DNA of 64,000 bases from the NCBI RefSeq assembly GCF_027244095.1, contig NC_069669.1, positions 10,690,501 through 10,754,500 on the forward strand, written 5' to 3'. Under the pieces are notes generated by a model. That model ran no database searches. It saw only the letters and a list, made by a program, of their open reading frames with translations, and was not told the DNA's origin. Positions 24,001-37,418 of the stretch are shown here, in pieces; the stretch's first letter is position 1; each line of letters starts with the position of its first letter. Source of the stretch: Hemicordylus capensis (Eukaryota; Chordata; Lepidosauria; Squamata; Cordylidae). The translations under genes were made by a program, and so were the position numbers.

Positions 24001-26154
24001 TGAGCTACTGGAAAAATTTGGATCTCATAGCAACACCGGTTCTGCACGCAGTTCACCTGTTCTCCACGGTGGGGGTGAGTCATGGGATGCCAAGACTTAA
24101 TGCACGCAGCTCCGGTACTTCATATCGGGCACCCCTCTGTGGGATACGATCTGCCCCCTCCAAATTATCAGTCCCAGAGATGAATCACCATCCATGAGCA
24201 CTCTCCATGAGGACCACCCTCCCCTCCCTTCTCAGAATAATATTCTGGCACTAGTCTGCCTGGATGGATGCTCCCCAGCCTCATTGGTGCCTACAACTCC
24301 CATAATCCCTGGCTATTGGCTACTGTGGCTAGGGATTATGGGAGCTGTAGTCCCAAAACAGCTGGGGCCCCTAAATTGAGTAGTCCTGTCCTATCGCCTG
24401 GGAGTTCTCCACACAGCAGGCTTTACCATAAATTTTCTATGAGCCTTTACTGAGAACTCAGTTATCCTCAAAACCCGATGGAAAAAGTGGATTTTGTTAC
24501 CTTGGATATGAATCAGGCTGCATTTTAACATGCAGTGAAAAACACAAATTGTGTCTGGAATGCTCCCTGATAGCTTGCAGGGACTTTGGGGCAAATCTGC
24601 CCAATATGTGAATGCACCCCCTCCATTCCAGAGGAGATGTGAGCAAAAGGGCTTTTTTAAAAATTTTAATGTTTTCTGACATCTTGTATTTTACAAACAT
24701 CTTTCCCATTCCATGCCCCCCCCCCCCGCTGCCCTGCCCCTGAGCCCTTCCCTTCCTGATTCAGCGCTGGTTAGGGAGAGATGAGAAAAGAAAGAAGAGA
24801 TGGAAAGAGAAAGAGGGAGAAGGAGAGCAGAAGGGGAGGGAAAGGAGAGGAGAAGGGATACTCACCGTTGCACCAGTAGATGTGGGTAGATCAGAGGGGT
24901 TTTTATTCTAAAAAGTTCAAGGAAGTTGTCCCAGATTTCTGACCATTTATCTGATTTATTTACTTCTTTGAGGGCCCATTTTTCATGTGCCGCTAACTCA
25001 AGCAGGTCATGCACCCAATCCTCACTCTTAGGGGGATTGGGAGATTTCCATTGCCTCAATATTAATATCTCGGCTACCAGTAACCTCCTCCATAGCCATT
25101 GTTTAGAACTGGATTTTGGTCCCAAGTTGGTTGGGATATACCCCACCACTACATGCAGATCCTTCAGAGCAAGAGATGAAAAACCTCTCGGAGGATGTTC
25201 TCCACACAGTCCTGGGAGCTCTCCAAGTCCTGATCACCCCCTGGGAGCTATCCTTGGTCCTGTTCCTCTGACAGTTTCCTCTGCCCTGAACTGATAGGAA
25301 ACTGTCAAGGGAGCAGAACCGAGGCTAGCTGACCTTGGACTACTGAACTCCATCCAACTACTACCTGGAACAGGATCAAAACATGTTGTTGACCAGGGAT
25401 ATCTCTTGTTCATCTCCAAACAGTGTCCTTGTCTTTGTTCTCTCTAGGCAGGTACTTGGAGAGCACATCCTCAGGGTCTTCCTCTCGATCCCAAAGTCCT
25501 TTGCTGCTGAGCCCGGCAAATTCCCACGGGCCACTGATCGGAAATCCAGGACATTCCCCACACCCAACCTCACAGTGAGTATTTCATTAACACAGATTGT
25601 CAGCCATTAATTGAAATCTGCACTTCAGTGTTACAGTTATGAGACAGGCTACTCCAGTCACTGACTTATATCCAGACTAAACTTGTCTCATTAATTTCAT
25701 TAGGACTGCTTAATGCGTTTGTTGATCTGGATGCAAACCAGGCCATGACTGGAGAAGCCCGTCTCGTTAACTGTAACATTTAAGTGTGTGTGTATGTATA
25801 CACATAAAAACATAAATGTAAGCATTACAGTTAGAGAGACAGTTACCGACTCACATCCATAGTAAGTTGGTCCGGTGGCGCTCTTACCCCTGGACTTCGG
25901 GGCTGAGGTCCAGGGCCTCCACACTCCCCGTGGGGCCCCCAAATCCTCTTCTGGATGGTGCGGTCAACGCTGGCCTCCATTGTGCTGGGTGGTCGAGTGT
26001 GATTCGGAACTGTGCTGGGTGTGTTTAGAGATGGGGTGGGGGGAGTGGAGAAAGAAAAATGTGGGATGGGGATATGTGAAGTTGCATGTTGAAATGTTTC
26101 TGCTACTGCATATTTGCATAAATATACCCCATGTGTTAAGAATACTGTGTTTGT

Positions 26155-26204
<50 letters not shown>

Positions 26205-29200
26205 GGGGATGATGCTTAACTTGCAGCATGAGGGGGGGCCTCCAGCGCGGGGGCGGGGTGTCTCCAAAGGCCTTTAGGTCCAGGCTCCAAAATTACCTAA
26301 GTACACCTCTGAGTTGGTCATAAGCTGTCCTATTGACACTAATGGGGCAAGTTAACTTGCCTGATTAATTTCAATGGGAGTACTGTGAATTCTGAAGCCT
26401 GTCAATCAGTCTGAGGGGAGGGGTGTGCTGAGTGTCAGCATATAGCCATCCAATCGAGATCAGAAGAGGAGGGTCTTCACCCTCCTCCCTCCCCCTTCTG
26501 TAGTGGACACAGCGCTGAGGACATGCCATCTTCAAGCTGGGAATCTCCAGTCAGGGAACAAATAGCGTAGCTGCAGCATAGGCAGGCAGGACAGCTCTGA
26601 GTAAGTAACCCCAGGGAGCCCTTCAAGTACCCCAAGGGGTATTAGTACCCCCTTTTGGGAACAGCTGATCTAAGTAAGGAGAGGAGAGGAGAGCTGTTCT
26701 TATGAGGACAGTGAGTTCAGTGAGGAGAGCTGGTCTGGTGGCAGCAAGCATGACTTGTCCCCTTAGCTAAGCAGGGTCTGCCCTGGTTGCATATGAATGG
26801 GAGACTTAATGTGTGAGCACTGGAAGTTATTCCCCTCAGGGGATGGAGCCGCTCTGGATAGAGCACTTGCATGCAAAAGGTTCCAAGTTCCCTCCCTGGC
26901 GGCATCTCCAAGATAGGACTGTGAGAGATCCCTGCCTGCAACCTTGGAGGAGAAGCCGCTGCCAGTCTGTGAAGACAATACTGAGCTAGATAGACCACTG
27001 GTCTGACTCAGTATATGGCAGCTTCCTGTGTTCCTATGTAAGTGGTGCAGTCTAGGAATAGCTCAACCACATGCTTTTTCTGCAAGACTGAACTGGTCTG
27101 TGGATTAATTGTGGGAGTAGCATGCAACAGGAGATGTGCAAGGTCCTACTTTTTGGCTGTGGCAAGGATGGGCTTGATGATTCTTTCCTTCTCACAAGGC
27201 TGTGACAGGCTACAAGTCAACCAGGCAGATGTATGAAGACATTGCAGGTCCGTACGTCCCTTAGAAACGATTTGCTGATTGCTGTGGCACATAGCTTGAA
27301 GCGTCAGGCTCAGGGATAGTAAACCTCTGCACGCCTGATATTGGGGACAAACAACATGTGCTCATCCCACAGCCGCCTGGCTCGACGGTGTTGGAAAGAG
27401 GATGCAGCACAAGATGGAGCCTTAATTTGATCCAGCAGGGCTCTTCGCATATCAGATCTACTACCCTTGGGGTTCCCAACCTTGGGTTAGGTTCCCAAGT
27501 GACTAACCTACTGTCCTCTTCCTCTGCAGCTGCTCCATTGAATCTGGGATCCAGAGCATCTCAATCGCAAAATCCGCTGGCTTGGGGCTGACCATCGGCG
27601 GAGGGGCCAACAAGCCAGATGGGCCCATGGTTTACGTCCAGGAGCTGCAGCCAGAAGGTGACTGCTACAGGGTGAGCCGCACATCTCAGTTCATATTGTT
27701 CCACCCTCAAGGGCAGGTGGAGAGAGACTGACTTCTCAATCTATCATCAATATCCGTTGAAGTTTAGAGGTATTAGGGGAAGAGAGCTGGTCTTGTGGTA
27801 GCAGCTCGCAACAGGGAAACAATAAATGTAACAGAAAATGTAACACACTAAAACAAATAAAACACCATGCAGAATTAAAAGCAATTTTTAAAATCCACTT
27901 AAATCTAAAAACCTACCAGACTGTAGTGAAACACATTAAAAGGTCTCTCTAAACAAGTCAGTTTTAAGATCCTTTTTTAAAACCCTCAGGGAGGGAGAAT
28001 GGTGAAGCTCTTCTGGGAGGGCAATGCAGAGCCGAGGGGCCATAACTGAAAAGGCCCTGTCTCTTGTTCCTGTCAAGCAAATTTCAATTAATGACAGGGC
28101 TGTAAGCAGGGCGTAGCGCATGGACAGTGCAAGCCATGGATCTTAGATTCCACTGTCAGAACTGAAAAGACTTCCCCTCTCCCCACAACATACCACTGCT
28201 TACAATTATGCGTAATGCCACACCGTGAGGCTGTTCTCAAGCACAGGCAAAACCAGGCTAATGAAGCCAAGCCTGGTCTTGCCCGCGTGTGAGAACCGCC
28301 AGGATCATGCCTGATCCCAGTGGGGCCTCAGCGGCAAACTTGCCAAGCCAGCCACCCTCCTAAACGGGGTCAAGCGAACATGTTCTCTCTTAAACCCATT
28401 TTGCTGATCATCTGCAGCCACCTAATGGTGCAGCGGGGAAATGACTTGACTAGCAAGCCAGAGGTTGCCAGTTCGAATCCCCACTTGTATGTTTCCCAGA
28501 CTATGGGAAATACCTATATAAGGCAGCCGTGATATAGGAAGATGCTGAAAGGCATCATCTCATACTGCGCAGGAGATGGCAATGGTCAACCCCTCCTGTA
28601 TTCTACCAAGGAAAACCACAGGGCTCTGTGGTCACCAGAAGTCAACACCAACTTGACGGCACAACTTTACTGTTACCTGCCAGCCCCGGCTGCTTGTTGC
28701 CAGGGCTGGGAGAATGTGGGGCTCCCCAACCTGCACTGCATACTCACACAGTTCATGATGGGAGTTCCAGGGGCCTCCTGGCCCCCAAACCTCCTGGCTG
28801 CCAGTAGCAGCTGGCAAATGTCTGGGAAAGCAATCCACTCTCCTAGCAAGAAGGCCATGATCATCTGTGAGGGAGGTAAATGTCTTAAAGCTCCCTCCCT
28901 TGCAGCGTGGAGCCCTTTCTCCATGTTTGTGAGCAAGGGCTCAGTTTCTCCCCCCACTCCACTCCTGCAGGATGGGCGTCTCCGACCAGGTGACCAACTG
29001 ATTGCCATCAATAAAGACTCCTTGGTGGGTGCCACGCATGAAGAGGCCAAAAGGATACTTGCAAAAACAAAATTCAGGTAAGGAGACCTCTTACAGAATT
29101 GGGAAACCACTACTCCACCTATTTGGAAAGTCTGTGAGGTTGGTGTTTGTAAAAATTAGTTAACTGATGTAATGTCTATTAAGGGACCAGGGAGAAGCAT

Positions 29201-32200
29201 CTGTCTTGCTTTGGCTTGTCACTGTTAAGAAGCTTCCATACTGAACCACATGGTAAAATTAAGTATCTCAGCTGAAATGGAACTGGAGTGTTGAGGAACA
29301 CTGATGATGAATGGAACCAGAACTAAACCCAGAGTTTAATTAACTAAAGCAGAGGCGGAGCCACCAATGAGCAACAGGGTTCAAAGAACCTGGGCCACCA
29401 ATGAAAAGGGCCGCTGGAGCCCCTGTTGCGTGTGACATCACAGACAAAGGGGGCATGGCCTGATCACCAGAGGGCCCTCCCCATTCCTCCCATTTCCAGC
29501 CAGTGCTTGCTGGCTGGCCGTGTTTATTTCTCTTCCTCTCCCTTGTTGGAGAGGAGAGATCGGGAGAGCTCGCATGGGCTCTATGGCGACTGGGCCACAC
29601 CTCTTTTGTGTGTGACGATTTGCACATTTGGGCATGACTGGGAAATCACGTGCATGGGGCATCACTGATGGGGCTGCCGGCAGGGCTGGAAAACTGACTC
29701 TGCCATTGAACCAGAGTGAATCTGGTTTCAATTCTGTACAGCAAGGCCTCCGAGTTTTGGGTCCCCAGACGCCGGTTTACTGACTCCCATAATCTTCAAC
29801 CACTGAGGATGATAGGAGTTCGAGTCCAACAACCAAAGTTCAGAATCCCTGCTGAATGACACCTAACTCGCTCCTGGTTCTGTATGGACGTTTAGTCCTA
29901 ATCAGTGTTCCCTCTAACAGGGATTCCCAGAGGTTGTTGAGTACAACTCCCAGCATCCCCAGCTGCAACAGCCTTTGCTTGGGGATTATGGGAGTTGTAG
30001 TCAACAACCTCTGGGAATCCCTGTTAGAGGGAACACTGGACCTCATCTCCTCTCATCTTGCATCCTCATCCTAACAAACTGCTTTGGCTATTTTTCAGGC
30101 ATGAAGGAAACACTGAAGTGGCCTTTATACCCGGGAGGGGACGGCTGCATCCTGTACTCTCTGCTCACAACAGCATCCATTCCTCACCCACCAAGGCCAT
30201 GGGGAACGGCCTGGGCTCCTGCAGGCTCAAAGTCCACGTGAGGTCCCCCGAGGTAAGGTTGCCGGTTGAGATGCACCCACAAGATCCCACCTGGAATGTT
30301 TTTCATTTCTCATGGGATTCCCACCTTTAAGACCTTGGCTATCATCTGTCTGGATTTGTTTGGGGGAAATGGCGGCCAGGCCAGTATGGGCCTGCATGTC
30401 GTCTCCCTCTCCTTGGTGGGGATGACGCTTTTAATAGGTGTACCCTCCATTTTTAAATGGACGCCTTGCTGTTGATAGGTGGTCTCTTCCCATGTGCTCT
30501 CCCGTGATCTCCTGTAACAGTCGGGAGAACAGGAGGGTCATAGAAGGGATGAGTGGTGCCTGGTAGCTTTGGAAAACGGCTATTTCCTGCAACTCTTTCA
30601 CAGAAGGGATTTTCTTTTCCAGAGCAGACACGATGGTCCCTTTCCTGTGCCTTCACCGTCACCAGATATCTGCCCACCAGAGCTAACCATTTCTGGTAAG
30701 GAGACTCCCTTGTCTTGAATTCTGGTGGGTTGTTGGCATGTCCCGGCCCATGATTTCTTGCTCTTCCTAGCCCCTTGAGGTCAGCCCCGAGGGAATGATC
30801 CAGTGCATCAGATCAGCTGCTTCCATAAATCCCTCCAGGGGTACCCACAGTGCTCTTTCTCTCTGTGTTTGCATTAAGACCGCCTGAGATACCAAAATTG
30901 GCATATTGGACAGTCCTAGCAGTGGGTCAGTGAAAACTGGCTAGGTGAGGAGGAGGTGGAGGTGGAGGTGGAGGAGGAGGAGGAGGAGGAGGAGGAGGAG
31001 GAGGAGTTCAGATGCCCTATTTATTATTTTGGCCTCCCTTCATCAGGGGTCACTCTCAAACTACGCCAGCCCCCCTGCATGGCAGAAACTCGTGCAGAAG
31101 TGACTGGAGGGGTCAAGGGATTAGTCATGGGATAGAGAACCTCACCCCACTGGCCATGGCTCTCGAGGTCACTGGTTCAGTCATGGCTTAGAAGTGAAAG
31201 CCAGTGTTTGTTTGCAGTCGACAGGCACTCACCTGGCTGTTGTGAATCAAGCCAAGGTTCAGAGCAGAGTTTGGGGCAGCAGCTACATGTGTCTCCCTGG
31301 CCAATGGCCTGCATCGATGGCTGGAGTGCAGGCCTGCCTTGGAGACCAATCTGAGATTCTCCAGCTGCTGCTGAACTACAACTCCCATCATCCCCCGTCA
31401 CCACACATTTTAGGTGATGGGGCTGTAGCTCAGTGGTAGAGCATCTGGGTGCATGGAGAAGGTTCCAGGTTCAATCCCTGGCAGCATCTCCAGATTGGAT
31501 TGGGAGAGAGACTCCTGCCTGCAGCCTTGAAGAGTGGCTGCCAGTCAGTGTAGACAATACTAAGCTAGATGGTCTGATTTGGTAAAGGCAGCTTCCAATG
31601 AATCTATGTAATTTTCTCTCTCCCAGTTTTGGGGGATGGGGCTGAAGCTCAGTGTTCAAGCATCTGCTTTGTATACAGAAGGTTCCCATTTCACTCCCTG
31701 GCAGTATCTCCAGGTAGGGCTGGGAAAGACTCCTGCCTGAAACCTTGGAGAACTGCTGCCAGTCAGTGTAGTAGACAATACTGAGTGAGATGGACCAAGG
31801 GTCTGCTTCAGTAGAAGGCACTTTATATGCAGAAGTTTCCAGGTTCCCCATCTCCAAGATAGGGCTGAGAGAGACTCCTACCTGTGACCTTGGGGAAGCC
31901 GCAGCCAGTCAGTACGGACCAGGGATTCTCAGCGTTGGGTCCCCAGGTATTATTGGACTTCATCTCTCATAATCCCCAGCTCCAACATCCTTTGGTTGGG
32001 GATTCTGGGAGTTGAAGTCCAATAACATCTGGGGACCCCACATTGAGAATCCCTGGTGTGGACAATACTGAGCCCGATGGACCAAAATGCTGACTCAGTA
32101 GACGGCAGCATCCTTATGACACTGGACCATTCATCAGTCTTGAGGCACAGCCTTATCAACATGCCGATGGCGCTCAGTTCTGTCTTCCATCAAGTCCAGG

Positions 32201-35071
32201 TGCTGCAGTTCAGTCTCTGAACAAGTGCCTGAACATGGTTCGGGGGCTGAATTAACAAGATGAGGCTCAATCCAGACAGGGCAGGCTGGCTAAGGATGCT
32301 GGGGTTGTGCTCCCCTTGAAGGCAAAGACGTAGCCCTTGTACTGAGTTCCCAAGTAGCAGGGATGGCCAGAGGTGCCTTTCCCCAGATCGATTACTCTTC
32401 AACAAGGGCCTGGCCTCACTCTGTGGTTGAGTAATTTGTCTGTGAGCTGTACAGAAAGAAGCGAATCTGTCTGAGTAGCTCTTAGAGGGGAACGTTGCGC
32501 TCCTTGTTTATGTGATCATGGTTCTTGTCTGAGAAGGGCACCGCTGGTTCAAATCAAGGCGGAAGGCTTGTTCTGAGTTACATATGCCATAAGGACTGCA
32601 GGATTTTGCCATAGCGAGCTTGCAGACAGGAAGGCACTCGGGATCTGCTGGAGAGACCTCGGTGTGCCGGCTGGCCTTTCGGTTCACCTGGGAAAGCTGT
32701 GTTCCGAGTTAATGAGCAAGCCCGCCCTGCCCGCCGTGGGGGAGCTAATCCCGATTAACCAGGAACCGGAGGGGAGCCTGTCCTTGAACCTGCCTGGCGG
32801 AATGGCCGGTGCCAAATCCCGCACACACAAAGCTGTGCTGCGCTTGGCAGGGAGCAATGGATCTCGGGATTTAGCTGGATTAGGCTCGCAAGGGGGTGTC
32901 TCTGCTGCTTCTTCTGGTCTTTCCGCAAAATCTTCTCCTCACCTGAGATACATGGGGGTGCTCCCTCCGAGGCTGCCTTCAAGGTGACCTTTGCTGGATA
33001 TGCAAAATTTGTCAGCCTTCCGACTGGGCACGAGGCTTATGTGTCCGCTGCCTAAGAACTTCCTCTTGTTTTCACTACTATCCGGAAAGTGAGCATTGAA
33101 CCCCCCAGGCCCCAATGAATTCAGGGGAGGACTCCTTTGGATCCTCTCTTTTTTCATTCATGATTCTTTATCGTCTTTATAGCTCCCACTTCGCCTTTGA
33201 ACCAGCAAGCAGCTTCAGCCAGCAAACCCAGAGTAGCCCTGGACCCCCACGTCCGCCTCAAGGATGGCAAACTTGAACTGGTGAGTCAGGTCTATTCTGG
33301 CCAGGGTGTATTTTCAGGGATAGCATGAGGAATCTCTCTCATCTGTAACGGGAGATCAGAGAGGGCAAGAGCTGAGGGCATGTCCTATCTCCTGCGGTTG
33401 CTCCCCTGCAACTGTTATTTAGTGGCATCCTGCTTCCGAGGCTGGAGGTAGCCTAAAGCCACCTGACTAGTAGCCACTGATGGACCAGTCTTCCATGAAT
33501 TTGTCTAAGCCCCTTTTAAAGCCATCCAAGCTAGTGGCCATCACCACATCCCATGGCAGAGAATTTCATAGATGGATTATGAGCTGTGTGAAAACGTACT
33601 TCCTTTTTTTAGGTCCCAAATTTCCCGACGCTCAGTTTCATGGGATAGCCCCTGGTTCTAGTGTTGTGAGAGAGGGAGAAAAATTTCTCTCTGTCCACTT
33701 TCTCTACTCCATGCATAATTTTATATACCTGCCTACCTATCTGTTGCATGATTAATCAGGTCACCTTTTAAAAATAATAATAACAACAACAACAATAATA
33801 ATAAATAAATGATGATCTTTTCATTGAAGCAGCCCTTTTCCCATGCACACAATCCCACAAGGATTCCTGGTAACTGGGTGAAGAGGCATCTTTTCAAGTG
33901 GTGATCCTCTTCTGTTTAGCAGTTGGGGAGCAACAGACCCTCTCCAGCCCTAGCACAGCATCCCTTCAATGGCTTTTACTGGTGTCTACCTTGTTTTTCA
34001 TTTTAGATTGTGAGCCCTTTGAGGGCAGAGAACCATTTCCTTATAACTTTACTATGCAACTCCCTCTCTCCCTCCCTCTCCCTCTCCCTCTTTTCAAAAG
34101 CAGCATATACATATTTTTGATGATGAAGAAGTCTTCTTTAATTGAGGGTAATCAAAATAGCTGCTGCAAGGTAGTATCCGTGTGGAGACATTGGCTGCTG
34201 GGAATCTACAGTTCAAAATAGGAGACTTTCATTATTTGTTTTAAAAAAAATGCTTGGGGGAAATGAATACAAATAAGAACAGGACAAGAAACCCACAATG
34301 AAGGCAGAAATGGATGGGGTTTATTGATATAACTCAATGCATCTATTATGTTTTTGTTGTCGTCGTCGTTGCCCCTTCTCCTCCCTGCCTTTCTGTGTCC
34401 ACTGCTTGGCTTCTCACCCCACCAAAGATGCTGCAGTATCTCGGCCTCGATGTGAGTGAGGAGAAGAAGCGGCAGCTACGGCAGAGTCTGACGACCGACT
34501 CACAGGGAACAGTGGCCTACGGAGGTGAGTTGGCGGGTGCTGGTGAGACATGCGTGCTGCCATGGGACGTGAGAACATGGGGAACTAGTTTGTGTTTGGA
34601 CGGAAGACTACGTGTGAGCACTGTAAGGTATTCCCTTTAGGGCAGGGTTTCTTAACCTTGGGCCCCCCAATGTTGTTGGACTACAACTCCCATCACCCTC
34701 AGCCACAAAGGCCATGTCTGGGGATGATGGGCAATTGTAGTCAACAACATCTGGGGGCCCAAGGCTAAGAAACTCTGCCTTAGGGGATGGGTCCATAGCT
34801 CTGTGAGAGAGCATCTATCCCAGGTTCAATCCCCGGCAGCATCTCCAGGTAGGACTGGGAGACACTCCTGCCTGAAACCTTGGAGAAGCTGCTGCCAGTC
34901 AGTGTAGACAATGCTGAGCGAGATGGACCACTGGCCTGACTCAGTACAAAGCAGCTTCCTATGTACTTTTGTTCCTATGAATACCATAGCTGGGGAGGGG
35001 AGCAGAGGTGCCAAAAGGAGCCTGGCAGTGGTAGCTGAGATTGGTGGGAGCAGGCAGACATGAGCCGTTCA

Positions 35072-35124
<53 letters not shown>

Positions 35125-37367
35125 GCTCACCTGCTACCTGAGTCTATTGCCTCAGTCAGCCTCATGGGTGGGCCAGCTATTTCCCAACCAACCCACATCT
35201 TGAGCAAGGGTTTTATTTAGAGGACCTCCAACTCAGATTCATCCAAAGTAAATGTATTGCAAACCATGGTTCAGCAGTACATTGTTGTGCCAATACATTC
35301 TGAGCCAATACGTTGTGGTTTTCTAGAATGAGAAATCTCATCTGTCTGGTCGCCATGTGTCTTGTGTTCTCTCTCCTCTCTTTCTTTCTTTCTCTCTCTC
35401 TCTCTCTCTCTCTCCCTCCCTCCTGAAAATAAAATTGAAAATAAAAATGCTAATATTATAATGCCCTTATACAAAACTATGGTATGGCCACATTTGGAGT
35501 AGTGTGTGCAGTTCTGGTCACCATATTTTAAGAAAGATATTGTAGAACTGGAAAAGGTGCAGAAGAGGGCAACCAAGATGATCAGGGGCCTGGAGCACCT
35601 TCCTAATGAGGCTTGGAAAAGAGGCGATTAAGGGGAGACATGATCAAGGTGTATAGGATTATGCATGGAGTGGAGAGGGTGGACAGAGATAAATTTTTCT
35701 CCCTCTCTCACAGCACTAGAACCAGGGGTCATCCTCCAAAACTGAAGGTCGGGAAATTTAGGACTGACAAGAGGAAGTCCTATTTTACAAAGCACATAAT
35801 TAATCTATGGAATTATCTGCCACAGGATGTGGTGATGGCCACTAGCTCGCATGGCTTTAAAGGGGCTTAGACAAATTCATGGAGGACAGGTCTATCAATG
35901 GCTACTAGTCTGGTGGCTATAGGCCATCTCCAGCCTTCGAAGCAGGATGCCACTAAATGCCAGTTGCAGGGGAGCAGCAGCAGGAGAGAGGGCATGCCCT
36001 CAGCTCTTGCCTGTGGGCTTCTCAGAGGCATCTGGTGGGCTACTGTGTGAAACAGGATGCTGGATTAGATAGGCTTCCTTGGGCCTGATCCAGCAGGGCT
36101 GTTCTTATAGTCTCCTCTCTTTCCTTTCCCACAACAGACTTCCTCCAAGCACTCAGGGATCTGCTGCCAGACGAGCTTGAGGAGGCCGGCCTCGATTCCA
36201 CTTCCATACTCTTCACTCAGCACGAAGTGGCCACGTTACTAGACACATCGGCTTTCCACTCTCTGGTCAGTACTGGGCTTACGCAAAGCTTCCTGTTTCT
36301 CATTTAAATGCTCCATGTGGGTATTCTACCGACCTTCATAAGCTTATGTATGTGTTTAACCATGAAGCGACTGTCCGGTCCATTTTTAAAGATAAGCCCT
36401 GCTGATAAAGAGGAGGGGGCACAGCTCAGCAGGAGAGCATTTGCTTTGCCTGCAGAAGGTCCCAGGTTCGCTCCCTGGCAGCATCTCCAGGTAGGGCTGG
36501 GAGAGACTCCTGCCTGAAACCTCGGAGGAGCCGCTGCCAGTCTGTGAAGACCAGGGCTGCATAACCTTTGCCCTCCTGTGGATGTTGGACTACAATTCTC
36601 AGCATCCCTATTAGCCATTTGTGGCTGGGAACAATGGGTGTTGTAGTCCTAAACAGCTGGAGGACTGAAGATGTGCAGCCCTGGCGTAGACAATACTGAG
36701 CTAGATGGACCAAGGGTCTGCTTGAGTATAGGAGAGCTTCGTATGTTCCTATATGTATAGATTCTGGAACAGAAATTTTTTTTAGTCATCGGATCAGATG
36801 AGATCAGACTGGAGTAAGGTGAATCAGGAGGAGAAGGGGAATCGGGAACACATTTTATTTTTATGGGCATGGAGGGGTACAAAATAGCTTACATAAATCC
36901 CCCAATGCCCTTTCTTCTTCATTTACAATATGGACACATTACTGTTGTTATTGAGCAAAGTTAGCAGTGCCAATCCATGCTAGCTGGGCAAAGAGGCACC
37001 TTTTAAAGTGGTGGTTCTCTTGTATTCTTATATTTAGCAGTGGGAGAACAGCTGGCCCTATCTACCCCCAGCACAGCATTCCCCCAGTGGCCATTTCTTT
37101 TTAGATTGTGAGCCCTTTAGGACAGGGAGCCATCCTATTTATTTTTCTATGAAAATGGCTTTTCTATGTAAATCGCTTTGAAAACTTTTTTTAAATTGAA
37201 AAACAGTATATAAATATTTATAACCAGTAGACGAGGCCCGTTGTTGACCAGGAAGAATCATTTTGCGTCAGGGGCGTAACTACTATTAGGCAAGGGGAGG
37301 CGGCTGCCTGGGGGCCCCCACACCTCAAGGGGGCCCCCAGAGGCAAGTCACATGACTATATATTGTG

Positions 37368-37418
<51 letters not shown>

